Below the pieces are notes generated by a model that was not told the DNA's origin, made no database searches, and was given only the letters and a program-made list of their open reading frames with translations. From Chamaecyparis obtusa (lineage: Eukaryota > Streptophyta > Pinopsida > Cupressales > Cupressaceae): a stretch of DNA of 64,000 bases. Each line of letters starts with the position of its first letter. Position 1 is the first letter of the stretch. Below, one piece after another: positions 1 through 12,333 of this stretch. A program made the position numbers and the translations under genes. The stretch lies in the NCBI GenBank assembly GCA_027943335.1, contig BSBK01002093.1, positions 1,352,608-1,416,607 on the forward strand, written 5' to 3'.

Positions 1-1738
1 TAAGGATCCTGATGTGCAGGCTTCCATCAAGATCATTGTTTGGTTTAATGAAGCTATTGTCAGCCACGACTCAGAAACTAACAGATGGAATTAGACCATA
101 AAATATTGGAAAATCATGCTTAAAGTTGTGGGGAAGAAGAAAGCTAAGGATGGTAGGAGGAGATAATATAGGCTATTCAAGGAACTCCAAGAGGCAGAGC
201 TTCAAATCCAAAAATCCCCCCAGGAACCTTATCTCTTAGACAAAGTAATGCTCTATAGGGTTTCCCTTAGAAACCTCCAATTGGTAAAGACTAGAGGTGC
301 TAAAGTTCAAGATAGAGTCAACTAGCTTAATTTAGGGGACAAAGGCTCTAAATACTTCTTTCATACCCTCAAGAAGAAGGAGGTGAGAGATAGAATTACT
401 TGTATTAGTGAGAAAGGAGTCAATATCACATCTTAGGAGGACATTGTTAATACATTCTCAATATTATATAATAAATTATTCACCTTAGAAGATAATAGCT
501 CCATGGAAGTAGCCAGACATAAGATCAGAGGTATTATCCCAAAAAACATTAGTGAGGAAGATGCAGGTATGATAAGGAGGGACCTTTCTATCAAGGAAAT
601 CGGAGACTCCATCTTGAGTATGGCCAATGACAAGGCCCCTGGTCCAAATGGTCTTACAATAGAGTTTTTTAAAAGCAACATAGATTGGATTTGCAAAAAC
701 CTGCTCATGACCTTCAGAGAGGCCATTGATGCTGGTACTTTGGGCCCTAAAATCAGTGTAGGTCTTATAAAGTTGATTCCCAAAGAAGGAGACATACTTC
801 TGATTAAAAATTGGAGGCCTATTACCTTACTCAATGTAGGGTACAAGATTTTGGCCAAAGCTCTATCTCTTAGAATTGTCAATATACTCCCTAAAGTGAT
901 TAATAACACCCAAATGTGATTTATTAAAGGGAGATACATCCTAGAGAACCTCTTAACATGTTGGGAAGCACTAGACTGGGCCAAAACTTATGGGCAAAAC
1001 AACTCTATGTTGCTCATTTATTATGAAAAAGCCAATGGCAGAATTGAATGGAAGTTTGTCCTATGTATGCTAGAAAGCCTTGGGTTCCCAACTTCCTTCT
1101 GCAAGATGGTATCCACATTTCTACTTGGTGCTACAATGGTAGTAGAAGTTAATGGATTCAGATTGAGGTTCTTTGAGTTGTCTAGATCCATCAGACAAGG
1201 TTGCCCCCTTGCCCCCTCCCTCTTTGTTATAGTTGCAGACTCCCTTCATTACCTTATGAGGGATGACTCCTTATCCCCCAAAGTTAAAATTATATCCCTT
1301 CCCAATGATCTGATGTCTCAAACATCTAGTTTGCAGATGACACAACAATCCTCATGAGACTTGAAGAAGACAATATGGACCGACTCATGGCCAAATTGGA
1401 TTTATTATACCAGGCTTCAGGCATCAATATTTATATTTCTAAGTCTATAATGTTGGGCTAGGAGAATCATCCCCCAATATGGTGGAGCAGATTTGGTCTT
1501 GAGAGGGGAAGCCCTAACCACATTGTCAGATATTTGGGTATACCATTTGTTGTGGAACTAAACATTAATGACATGTGGAATTGGGTCAAAGATAGGATCC
1601 ACATTAAATTGAACAAATGAGACAATAACCTCTTTTCCTTTTTGGGTATACTACAGGTGTGTCAGAAAATTCTTTCCTCCTACCCTATCTACTACTCCTT
1701 AGTCTAGCTCTTTAACCAAAATTAGTTTTCACAAATTT
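1..1738 (+). pseudogene. LINE (non-LTR) reverse transcriptase, 5' part, decayed and split
   Basis: This is the reverse-transcriptase part of a plant L1-type LINE; the endonuclease region would lie left of the window. Reading in one frame from about 290 gives LNLGDKGSKYFFHTLKKKE, then DKAPGPNG and NWRPITLLN (about 630-840), then IRQGCPLAPSLF (about 1190-1225). The catalytic FADDTTI is present near 1331 but in another frame, so a frameshift lies between about 1250 and 1330. In-frame stops occur near 325 (a Trp codon turned TAG) and at 917. After FADD the thumb region can be followed to about 1730 (VRYLGIPF). The reading is then cut by an LTR element and resumes at 5599. The family is certain; the copy is dead. 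Confidence 0.9.
1734..1738. repeat. Target-site duplication, left copy (AATTT)
   Basis: The five bases before the left LTR are AATTT; the five after the right LTR (5599-5603) are AATTC. One mismatch in five fits an old insertion. The LINE reading resumes directly after the right copy, which supports the boundaries. Confidence 0.75.
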
Positions 1739-2673
1739 TGATGCAGGGGCATTCTAGGCTACTCAGTGAATCTGCATGGAGGTGTGTTGTTTGGCCGATG
1801 TTACTCAGTTGCAACCTCGACCGACAATCTCGGTCATTGAAGGAAGCTCGATCATTGAAGGAACTTTTTAATCTCTAGCACTTGGTGGGAGTGTTACTTG
1901 GTGATGCTTGTGGTGCTCGGTCGACACTGGTGCTCAGTGATGCCTGGCATGCTCGGTTATTTCACTATTGCTCGGTAGTTCTATTTTATCGACTGGAGTT
2001 CTATGTCATTTGTTGGGCTGACTTGGTGCATTTATTATTGGTAGCTATTGTTACATGCTGACATGTTGAATTAAATGTTTGTAAGGCTATTTTGATGCTG
2101 ACTTATATTGCATTTAATAATTATTGGGGGGAGTTAATGGTTTCATCCAGCCGACTTGTGGTTGATGATTAGTATTTATAGGTTGTTTGGGTAGATTTTT
2201 AAGAGGATCAGAAGGATATCATAAGAAGTTCATGACTTGGAGACTTAGCGAATTAGGTCTGAGGCTCTGAAAGCTAGAGTTGGTGAAGTTGTGGAAAAGA
2301 TCTTGCATGATCTTGCAGATCAGATTGTTATCTGATAGTTTGTAGTTACAGAGCTAGTGGTTTGCACACTTGGGAATAAGGAGATTGCTTGGAGGCTTGC
2401 AAACTCAAGTTTAGATCTACCTTAGAGTTTCCATCAGTTGCTGATTGTTTTCAAAACTGAACTAGCTAGTGTTGTACTAGATCCTATGATCTTGTAGAAT
2501 TATTTCTGATTATAATTGGCCCTAACCCAGAAGGCCTTACAATCAGGCATGTTAATGAAAATCAGAGTTAAAAAATTATTTTGATGTTGTGTTGTTGATT
2601 ATTCCATTGTGTTGTTTTGAAGCTGCAAGGTTTAGACTGTCCTTAATTGGATCCACCATCCTTGACTGTGTCA
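1739..2673 (+). repeat. Left (5') LTR of the gag-protease element
   Basis: This 935-bp copy pairs with 4662-5598. It begins TGATGCAGGGGC and ends TGTCA. A TATA-like TATTTATAGG lies near 2174, and the same site is present in the right copy near 5098. Motifs of the type CTCGGTCATTGAAGG recur in its first 150 bp. Confidence 0.88.
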
Positions 2674-2675
2674 GG

Positions 2676-2690
2676 TGGTATCAGAGTGAG
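2676..2690 (+). promoter_or_regulatory. Primer-binding site
   Basis: TGGTATCAGAGTGAG lies two bases after the left LTR. It matches the usual plant site for initiator methionine tRNA (TGGTATCAGAGC) in its first 11 bases. Confidence 0.82.
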
Positions 2691-2876
2691 GGTTGATCTT
2701 GTGGAGTGAAGGTTGACCTAGCAAGGCTAACCTTGCAAAGTTGATCTTGTTGGTGAAGAGAACGTATGATCTAGATTACAGATCCGGAGCACTGAACTTG
2801 TGGATCTTGCCCTAGTTGTTTGTTCAAGGTGGCAGGTTGAGATCTGACTTGCATACAACTTGGAGATTGTCGCAAG

Positions 2877-4526
2877 GTGGTCAGTGTAGGGTTTGTTGCA
2901 GAGGGTTTCTCTTACTCTTTAAGGATGCCTCTAAGAAGATTGGACCCTAGAGTACTTGCAGACCTTTGTGATATTGTTGAATTTAGGATTACAGAGAAGG
3001 TGAAATCAGATTTCAAATCTGAGATGGAATTGATGAAGAATGACATGGTCACCGAGATCATGAGAGTTGTTGTTGGTGTACATCAAAATGTTGGTACTGA
3101 AGATGGTTATGAGGAAGTTGCTGAAGACTTTGAACCTATTGGATCTAGTGGTGATGACTGGAGGGATAGATCTGGTGAAGACAGAACTGTTTAGTTGCCT
3201 AGATCTAGAGCTTGGTTAAGTAGTAGTTACCGAATGGAAGTTTCTACTTTTTCTAGTACTCTGAAGCCTGAGAACTTGATTGATTGGATTGGTGAACTTT
3301 AAGATTTCTTTGAGCTAGAAAAAATTGAAGATCCTCTTCAGGTGAGATTAGCACAGACAAAGTTGAAAGGACATGCTACTCTTTGGTGGAAAGAACTACA
3401 AAGAGATAGAGAAGATGAAGGTGAAATCAAGATCAATCGGTGGAGGTTGATGGTGAGAAAGCTAAAAGCTAAGTTCATACCTTTTGACTATGAGCTTGAC
3501 TTGTTTAAGAAGTTGTAGAATCTGAAACAGAAGGATTTGTCTGTTGAAGATTATATCGAGGAGTTCTACAAACTTACTATTCGGTCTGGACACCGAGAGC
3601 TTGGTAAGGAAAAGGTAGCTCAGTGTTTGAATGGTTTGAGATTCAATATTTAGGATGAGTTTGGTATGCTTAAGATTGATTCTGTTGAAGATGCTTATCA
3701 ATATGCTCTAAAGGCAAAAGATAAGTTGAAGAGGAAACAACAAGGTAATCCCTGAGGGAAGGAAAAGATTGATCACTCAGTGAAGGATAAATCGACTGAT
3801 GTAGAAGATGAATAGAAACCTGTGGAACCAAAGAAGAAGACAAGTAGAGTTATCTTTAAGATTACTTGCTATAACTATGGAGAGGAAGGACACTGTTCTT
3901 TTGAGTGTACATAGAATAAGCTTGGTGAGCGATGAACTGCTATGGTGAATGAGAATGAACTTGAATTTGAGAACTTACTACTTCAGCAAACATTGCTTAG
4001 TACAAAGGAGGAACCTTGTCAGAGGAGTAACTTGTTTAGGACCCAATGCAAGTCTGGAGGTAAACTCTGTGATGTTATTATTGATAGTGGTAGTACTGAT
4101 AACCTTGTTGCCGAGGACATGGTTTAGAAACTTGGGTTGAATAGAATGAAGCATCCTTGTCCTTATAGGATTGGTTGGTTACAAGATGTTCATGCTCTAG
4201 AAGTAAGAGAACAATGCTTTATTGATGTTTAGATTGGCCAGTATAAGGATCTTGTGTTATGTGACATTGTGAAGATGAATAGTTGTGATATATTGCTCGA
4301 TAGACCTTGGCAATATGATTGCAGAGCTATGTATGACTGTGTCATAAATGTGTTCACTATTGAGAAGGATGACAAGAAGTTTTCCCTAATGCCTTTGCTA
4401 GATACAATGCTCGGTAGGAGAAGCCTGAGTATTGGTAGCCGAGTTGAGTTGGTAGACCCAAAGAAAATGAATGATCAGTATGGAGAACAGACTTGTGTGT
4501 TGTCAAGGAAAGACTTGGAGAGATAA
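2877..4526 (+). pseudogene. gag and aspartic protease remnant
   Basis: The frame starts near 2925 (MPLRRLDPRVLADL). The gag core follows with LKGHATLWWKEL (about 3363-3400) and DLSVEDYIEEFYKL (about 3535-3580). A CCHC zinc knuckle near 3865 reads CYNYGEEGHCSFEC, with the second Cys changed to Tyr. The protease has VIIDSGSTDNLV (about 4074) and DILLDRPWQYD (about 4285), where a Gly is usual before Arg-Pro-Trp. At least six stops interrupt the reading, nearly all TAG. Nothing of pol follows. It is clearly a pseudogene. Confidence 0.85.
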
Positions 4527-4661
4527 AGGAAACTAAAGTGGAAAAGTATGCAAGCTAAAAAGGTGGAGGACTTGTATGTGAAGAACTAGTTTGGGGTTTA
4601 TGTGTTGAATCCCGGAAGATGTTCTTCTCACATATGAACATCTTTTCGAACCTAGGGTGTC

Positions 4662-5598
4662 TGATGCAGGGGCATTTTAGGGAACTTGGTGAATCTGCAT
4701 GGAGGTGTGTTGTTTGGCCGATGTTACTCAATTGCAGCCTTGACTGAAGGTCTCGGTCATTGAAGGAAGCTCAGTCATTGAAGGAACTCGGTAATCTCTA
4801 GCGCTCGGTGGGAGTGTTACTTGGTGATGCTTGCAGTGGTGCTCAATCAACACTGGTGCTCGGTGATGCTTGTCATGCTTGGTTATTTCACTGTTGCTCG
4901 GTAGTTCTGGTTTACCGATTGGAGTTCTGTGTAATTTGTTGGGTTGACTTGGTGCATCTATTGTTGGTAGTTGTTGTTATAGGCCGACATGTTGAATTAA
5001 ATGTTTGTAAGGCTATTTTGATGTCGACTTATATTACATTTAATAATTGTTGGGGGAGTTAATGGTTTCATCCAGTTGACTTGTGGCTGATGATTAGTAT
5101 TTATAGGATGTTTGGGTAGATGTTTAGGAGGATCAGGAGGAGATCATCAGAAGCTCATGACTTGGAGACTTAGAGAATCAGATCTGAGGCTCTGAAAGCT
5201 GGAGTTGGCAAAGTTGTGGAAAAGATCTTGCATGATCTTGCAGATCAGATTATTATCTGATAGTTTGTAGTTGCAGAGCTAGTGGTTTGCACACTTGGGA
5301 ACAAGGAGATTCCTTGGAGGCTTGTGAGCTCAAGTTTAGATTTGCCTTAGAGTTTTCCATCAGTTGCTAATTGTTTTCAGAACTGAACTAGCTAGTGTTG
5401 TACTGGATCCTGTGATCTTGCATAATTGTTTCTGATTGTAATTGGCCCTAACCCAGAAGGCCTTACAGTTAGGCATGTTAATGAAAATCAAAGTTAAAAA
5501 TTATTTTGTTGTTGTGTTGTTGAGTATTTTGTTGTGTTGTTCTGAAGCTGCAAGGTTTAGACTGTCCTTAATTAGATCCACCATCCTTGATTGTGTCA
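4662..5598 (+). repeat. Right (3') LTR of the gag-protease element
   Basis: This 937-bp direct copy of 1739-2673 has the same TGATGCAGGGGC start and TGTCA end. No clear polypurine tract precedes it, so that site has either decayed or been lost. The LINE reading resumes at 5599. Confidence 0.88.
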
Positions 5599-7275
5599 AA
5601 TTCAGAAGATTATTAGAGAGTTTCTCTGGTCATATGGCAGGGGTAATAGGAAAATGCATGTTGTTTCATGGGACTAGTGTACCAAAGATAAAGTTTGGGG
5701 AGGTTTAGGACTCAAGGATCTTCAAACCCAAGGCATTGCCCTTGCTGTAAAATGGATTGCTAAAGCCTCTGAAGGAGATGAGCCATGGAAAATCTTACTA
5801 AGGAACAATTTTTATAGAGCTCATCCTACTTAGTTGAAACATTGGAATGGGATAAGTTACACAGATCTGTTGGGGTTAGATAGCAAGGTGAGAGTTCAAG
5901 GCTCAAATGTATTCAAAGAAATCTGGAAAGGATGGAGATTTGTTAGGAATTTTCTCTACAACATGAGCCCAATAGAAGGCAATGAGGTGATATGTGGTAG
6001 TAAGTTGGTATTTTGGAACCTTAAACACAATAAGAAACAATTGGCATTACTGCAAGGTTTCTCTACTAAGAAGTGGTCAGATAAAGGTATCAAATACTTT
6101 CATGATATTCTTCTCAATGGTATGCTCATCCCATGGGATAAGTTAGCTTCAAATTTCATCATACCAAAAACTCAAAGGAGAACCTGTGTTATTCTAGTTG
6201 ATGCCCTCAACTCTCTAGGAGGGTGTCATCTTGTTGCTCCCATAACACCTGTTCCTTCCAAATTACTTGCACAGATAATTCCCCCCTTCATCTTGTCAAA
6301 AGAAAATATATTTACCAAAAGATCACCTATAGCCCTGATAGCCTCTCCCATGCTAACTCTAAGTGGAACCTTGATGCTCCCCTTCCTAACTAGAACATAT
6401 ACTTTGCTTCTCTTTGGTCAAGACCTGTGGAACCTAAGATTACCTACTTTCTTTGGAGACTTCTGCTATATAAATTACCCTTCACAATACCTGGGAGGAG
6501 CCCAATCCATGTACTTTTTGTAGACACCTTGAGTCTATTTTCCATGTGTTCTTTGAGTGTATGTATTCTTCTAAAATTTAGAAAATATTTGGTCTTTCCT
6601 TTAATACGCACTTCCAAGATTTGAACATCATATCCAGATGCATTAACAACAACAAGTTTTGCAATTATTTTTGGACTATACTTGCTTCTATTATATTATG
6701 GACTATTTGGAAGGCTAGGAATAATGATGTGTTGGCAGGGAAGGACATGAATCTTAGTGAGTCTCTTAGGATACTCATCTATATTGATGTTTCGACCCTG
6801 CAGGTCACAACAATGATTAAGCTGAAAGAGAGCAAGTTCCTTCAGATTCTGAGGAAAGGAAAGGGAACTATTGAGAAGAAAGAAATAGCTCATGGATACA
6901 CTACCAAACAAGATAAAATAGAGTTGAACAACCACCTCACTGAATTACTCCAGCAAGTAAAAGAAGGTAACCAAGGAGAAACAACTAGTACAATGAAAGG
7001 GAACATGAGGGAACCGGTGTTTGGAGGACATGAGATAATAGGCTACAATGTTGTCTCTCTGGATTCTAATGAATCTGATGCGGATCATGAAGACCCCCTG
7101 AATGAATACAACTTCTTCCTGCATTGATTTTATAAGATGTAACTAACAAATTCAAAAACTGTAATTTTGAGTCCCTTTTTGATCTTGCTGAGAATAATAG
7201 TCCAGCCTTATTGTATTAATTTGTAACTTTGTTGTTAGATCCTTACTTCTTTTGAAATTCAATAGAAAAATATAT
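5599..7275 (+). pseudogene. LINE, 3' part: C-terminal RT region, zinc-binding end and tail
   Basis: This continues the LINE that begins at position 1. It starts inside the conserved stretch that reads WSYGRGNRK and then GGLGLKDLQTQGIALA (about 5697-5745), typical of plant LINE C-termini. Open reading continues through HWNGISYTDLLGL (5837 on). A zf-RVT-like segment around 6425-6570 (PKITYFLWRLL, then Cys/His residues in a shifted frame) follows, and the last reading stops at 7127. The rest to about 7275 is an AT-rich 3' untranslated end, finishing near AATTCAATAGAAAAATATA. Several frameshifts are present. Its two halves are separated only by the LTR insertion. Confidence 0.85.
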
Positions 7276-8078
7276 ACACATCGTCATTTCCTTAATGCTA
7301 CAATCATTTGTAGTATGGTCTTAGAGGGGGAATGCGACATGATTTTATGTTAGATTGATTTTTATCATAATATGGGCTATTACATTCTATTCATAAGAAA
7401 ATAATAATTGAAGTGATGACCTTGTTCATGTGTACAAGATGATGAATGTCAAAAAGGGGGTATAGATTTTATTTTCATATAAGATGAAACCTAGGAAGGA
7501 GTGTATTATTTTCTTTCTCATTTATGATTATTTTATAGATGTGTGTCGAATATGGGGTAATAGGGAAGGATAGGTAAATTTGATTTTTTTGACCTATCTA
7601 CCATGGAAATTGGCTTAATATGCTTTGGCCAAAGTGATTGTTGCATTCATTTGATACTAGTGGATTTTTATGGTTTTATTTCTTTGTGTAATATCATTGT
7701 GTGGATACATCATTATTATTGTTATGGTTATGATTTATATGATAGTTAGTCATAGTGCTACACCAGATTCTATCTGACATGCCAATTGTGATTTGTTAGG
7801 TTCTTTGATATAGGGTCAGGTGCCCAGTGCTTCATGTTTAACCTGAGGGAGCTAACAACTCTAAGGAGCTATTCACTCTATGGTTGTGTGGTAAAAATAC
7901 CTAGACCTCATTCCTATTCTCAAGTATATCAAGTGGAGAACAATCCAAGGCTAAGGAAGCAAAATGTACATAGTATCACTATTTGATTTATATGATGTAT
8001 TGGCTCTTTAATGGTCTATTTGCATCATTATTATTTGATATTTTGACAAACTGGTCAAATTGATGTACTTATTATGTT
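7276..8078. other. AT-rich intergenic stretch, no gene seen
   Basis: No domain, long reading frame, terminal repeat or RNA gene could be recognised. It is probably old repeat debris. Confidence 0.5.
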
Positions 8079-8083
8079 GTATT

Positions 8084-9019
8084 TGTGTGCTATAAATGTG
8101 TCACACTTCTATGGATCATTACATGCAAGGAAACTCAAGAATGAGCCCTCACAAATCGATCCATAGCTCCCTAGGCATGGAGTGCAAGGGTTTTAAGAAT
8201 GCTCTCAGCTAGAGCTATTTAGACTATAACCTTGCTAGTAAACCATGCAATGGGAGATTCAAGGAAGACAAGGGCAAGAATGCCAATATCCTCAAGAATC
8301 AAGAATGAAAATGCAATGCAATGCTATGCTAGAAATGGAAATGCAAGCTAAGCTATGAAAGGAAATATGCAAGTGTTACAACCCAAGCTAATTAATCTAT
8401 GTGAGCTAATCTAGAGCATAGAAATGAAGCTAATCTAAGAAAGCATAAATATGAAGCTAAGCTAAGAATGCAAGAATGAGGTGTAGAATGCAAGAATGAG
8501 ATGTAGATGCTAAGAATGCTCCAAATCTCCAAAAGCTCCAAAGTGACCTAGAAAACCTGCAACATAAAGTTAGCATAAAAAGTTGGGGATCTAGAATGAA
8601 GAAGAGAGCTCTTCTTTTATAGGAAATGAGAAGGAATGGACCATGGAGATTAAGAGGCAAAAGATTTAATCAATGGTGGATCTTGAAAGAGGAGCAATCC
8701 ATGTGCACAAGTATCCTCCAATGAGAAAATAGGAGTTGACTTTTGTGTCCATATGAGACAAAAAGTGCGTTTTCTCCTTTTTATAAAATAAGAATAATGC
8801 TTTATTTGTGCAACTTAGGATAAGAGGAAAAGTGGGGACTTTTTATTTATTAAAAAGGGAGGAAATATTCATTTTAAATAAATAAAAACTTAGGAAAAGA
8901 TGGTTAGCCCATAGAAAATAATCGAATAAATGATAGAGCTAGGATTTGATCAAGAATAAGCAATTGATGATTTAGCAAAAGGGGCTAATAGTCTAGGTGA
9001 CCATTTTTAGGTGTATACA
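8084..9019 (-). repeat. Solo LTR related to the element B LTR (TSD GTATT)
   Basis: This 936-bp sequence matches the element B LTR (29658-30636 and 63459-64000) along most of its length, including TTCTATG, CATTACATGCAAGG, GCTCTCAGCTAGAGCTA and the end GGTGTATACA. It is more diverged from them than they are from each other. A perfect 5-bp duplication GTATT stands at 8079-8083 and 9020-9024, and no internal sequence is present, so it is a solo LTR. In element orientation the LTR reads on the minus strand. Confidence 0.87.
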
Positions 9020-9024
9020 GTATT

Positions 9025-10352
9025 ATCTCATGTATGAGAAAATTGTTGTACATCTTATTCTATATGAGATATAATTCATTTTTGGCTATGATGAATTGTG
9101 TTATTTTTGGAATGTTGTGTTACGTGGATTTGAGTGCCTTACATGTACTTGCAAGAAGTGCCATTAAGCATGTCAATTCCTCATGGGGACATGGGGCACA
9201 AATCCTCCTTTATATCCTTGGTGCCTGGCTCCTCACACATCTGCATCAAACATTTCCTTTTAGCTCACACCACTGTAAGGTTGCAAGGTGTGAACTTCCT
9301 TTCCCTCACACACTTTCAAAGATCAAGAAAAACCATAAGGTAACACCACTGGGGTGTGGGGTAATTTATATCTTTTTTTAAATGTTGGATTTGCATACCT
9401 ACATTCTTCAGGAAATAAAACACTAAATACCCATGGGGAAGTGGGGGGACCATAGGGGGGATAACATGATGTTTTAGCAGTAAAATTTTGGATAACATGA
9501 TGAGTTAGAAAATATAATGCCAACAAATGTGACCTATTGGCCCATGTATGATTTTAGCCCATGATGAAGGTGTCTTAGATCGATTATTAGTGATAGGATG
9601 ATGGTGGCAAAAATAGCCAACAAGTACATGAAATTATAAAATTATAGTATTATTTTAACAATATGTGATCTTTATATATTTAATGGCTATTTTCAAATAA
9701 TTTATAAATAAGATTCAAATAGTTTAATAAAGTAGATGTTTATTGATACATCTCACTTACAAGATAAAAAACTAAAATAAAAAAGATTTGGCCAATAAAT
9801 ATTCCTCCCCCCCCTCATTATAAAGATCAAAATAAATCTTCATGATCTATGACGGATCTCAACATCGGTTACTCAAAGTTCTTCAAATTTCCATTAAAAA
9901 GATAATAAAGATATTCAAAGTATCTAGTCATCAAGTACTACAAGAAGAGAATACATAGACAACAAATACTATGTTGTACCAATGCTCATTCACTAATTAT
10001 AACAATAATACCTCAATTATTGCATCACTAGAATAAAAATACAATTGTTTTACCATTATATGCAGTGATGAAAATCTATTGGTTTCTCAATTAGAAAAAT
10101 TATAATTTCTTATGTTTTACTGTACGATTATTTTAAATGAGTACACAATTAAAAAAGAACTTAACTATGTAAATAATCATCTTTGGTAAAAAAATTATTT
10201 CAAGCTATTTCAAATTCTTATTTAATAATTTTCCTTCTCATAATATCATTGGAGTTCCTCCTAAAGTACCAATGCATCCATTGGATGCAATTTCTTTTAC
10301 CTGTTTAACCAATCTTTATATAAAATTAAAAAATTGAGCAACAATTCTATAA
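9025..10352. other. AT-rich intergenic stretch, no gene seen
   Basis: Short overlapping open frames near 9034-9380 have no recognisable motif. The rest is AT-rich with homopolymer runs. I see no gene or complete element. Confidence 0.45.
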
Positions 10353-10357
10353 TCTAT

Positions 10358-11971
10358 TGTATTGTCTTAAAATGAAAGCACTTCCATCTTGATAGGTTTA
10401 GCACCCTCTTTTGGTACATTTATCATGATATACTTGTATTTAGGATGCATTCTACTCTTGATTTCTTCATTCTAGGTGAAATTAGGGTTAGGATCCCGAG
10501 GATTCTCCTTAATTTCCCTCTTTAATGGCTCTATTTTCTAGGTAGGACTTAGAAATAGGTCCTCTTGGCCTTCATCATGATCCATAATAGGATTTTGTGC
10601 CTCTCCTTGGCACTCTACACTATTCTAACATCATTTCTAGGTCTCTGGGCATCCCCGAGACCTCTTGTTTATGATTTTGGCAGGACCTGGACCCCTGGGT
10701 CAAGGATGAGGTCATTCCTAACCTAGATTAGGGTCGAGGTTGTCCCTGACCTAGGTCAGAGATGAGGTCATCTTTGACCTCCTTCAGGATTTGGTTCCCC
10801 TTTTCAAATTTGGTCCTGGCGGGCCCCGAAATCAATGTCAGGCCTTCAGATTCGAGTGCGGAAAGGTTTTAATTCAAAATTCATTTAATTATTTTCCCTC
10901 CTTAGTTGGTTATTGTGATTGGATCATAATTTGAGGTGAAATTTGAATTATGGGTCCTCAAATTACTCTAGGAACCTCACCTTGAAACCTCTATATAAGG
11001 ACTCTCATTTGCATTCATTTGGACAATCAAGCAATTGCACAAGAAGCAATCACATCACAAGGAGATCAAGAAATTTCATGATCTAGCCATCAAGTGGAAG
11101 CATAATTGATTCAAGCAAGAAAGTGATGGTGGAATGAAGATGCAAAGTTGCAAGAGGATGATATAGAAGATCAAGTCATTGTTGATATCAAGCATCTTTA
11201 TGAACACACCATTGTGAACACCTATTTGGAGCAAGATAGATCCTTTCTTCCTTGATCCACCATTGCCAACATTCAAGCATTTAAAGATACAATCATGGGG
11301 TAGCAATTACGGATTATGATTTTGGTAGGAGTACTTTAGCCTTGGGGGCTTGGTATGCTTTCTTATCTAATTCAAATCTATGCATTGTTTCCTCATACAT
11401 ATTCATGCTAGGGTTTTAATCTAGAGGATTAGAACTTAGCATTACACTTTCAATACACACACATTCTATTTCAATCAGCTATTCGTGGAGGTGGAGATCA
11501 CCAAAATGGGGGTTTGACTATGGCAAAACCTTATATAGCCACCCCAAAACACCATTTTCAAATATCTACAATCGTTGTTTCGAGAATTGAAGTGTAGATT
11601 TGAGTACCCTTTTCGGTGAACTTCCGAGATCCATGAACAAAGTCAAAGTCGACCTTCAAAATCTTGAGGTAGTCTTTGACCTTTTATCTAGGTCAAAGAC
11701 TACCTACTGCCAAAAAGACAAAAGTTTTCTGGGTTTTCTTTGTTTCAGTTTTCTGGTCCCGGATCTAGTTGCAAAATCTTCTGAAACTAGGTACAGGCTT
11801 TAGAAAATAGGTATTTCCAGATCTGTTCCATTATGAGGTATGTATTTTATTTTATTTAATTTCAAGCATTTCCAGATTTACATTACTTATACAATTCCAA
11901 TTCAAAACATTACAAATGGATAGTAGGTGAATGATACATGCATTGTTAAAGCTCCATTTTACCATTATTCA
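10358..11971 (+). repeat. Left (5') LTR of element A
   Basis: Direct repeat of 19056-20670. A TATA box CTATATAAGG lies at 10991-11000 and is conserved in the right copy (about 19687-19696). Between about 10690 and 10790 it holds several GGTCAAGG / GAGGTCATC / TTGACC-like motifs, also kept in the right copy. Confidence 0.92.
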
Positions 11972-12333
11972 TTTTGGTGAACCCATTTACGAAAACTCTT
12001 TCTTTTTGGTGTTAGATTTAAATCTTGCATGCTTATAAGATTAGATTTCTTGCATTTATTTCTTGCATTTATATTTAAAAAAAAAATAAAAAAATTGCAA
12101 AATCTCTTTAAAATACAAAAACATTTACATTTTCATGCTTTTAGTATTTCTTTGTATTCAACATGTATGATTCTTGTTTTGAGTAGTTTGATAAAGCTTT
12201 TATTGTATAAGAGGATAGATTCCCTAATGAAGTACATGGTAGTGAGGATGAAAATGGTTCGGATAAGATCTCCACAAATCCTATTCATATTTCACTCTCC
12301 TCCACAACCTCTCCAATTGACCTTTACCATAGG
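11972..12333 (+). promoter_or_regulatory. Primer-binding site candidate and leader of element A
   Basis: Directly after the left LTR come TTT and then TGGTGAACCCATTTACG from 11975. A TGG start at this distance is what a primer-binding site needs (complement of the tRNA CCA end), but I could not assign the tRNA. The rest of the leader has no gag domain; an acidic or basic gag start cannot be read, so gag has probably been deleted. Confidence 0.5.

Larger units (their letters stand above)
1739..5598 (+). mobile_element. Non-autonomous Ty3/Gypsy-like LTR retrotransposon nested in the LINE
   Basis: Two direct repeats starting TGATGCAGGGGC and ending TGTCA flank a 1988-bp interior. The interior holds a methionine-tRNA-type primer-binding site, a decayed gag and an aspartic protease, and then runs straight into the right LTR. 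No reverse transcriptase, RNase H or integrase can be read, so the copy would have depended on enzymes from another element. The LTRs differ at roughly one site in ten by eye, so the insertion is old. The gag and LLxRPWQYD-type protease resemble plant Gypsy elements. Confidence 0.88.

Noticed and set aside
433..984. A 183-codon minus-strand frame over the LINE
   Set aside because: It is the reverse of the plus-strand RT, which has clear conserved motifs.
9034..9381. 115-codon open frame as a host gene
   Set aside because: No domain, no splice or promoter context, and overlapping frames of similar length on both strands.
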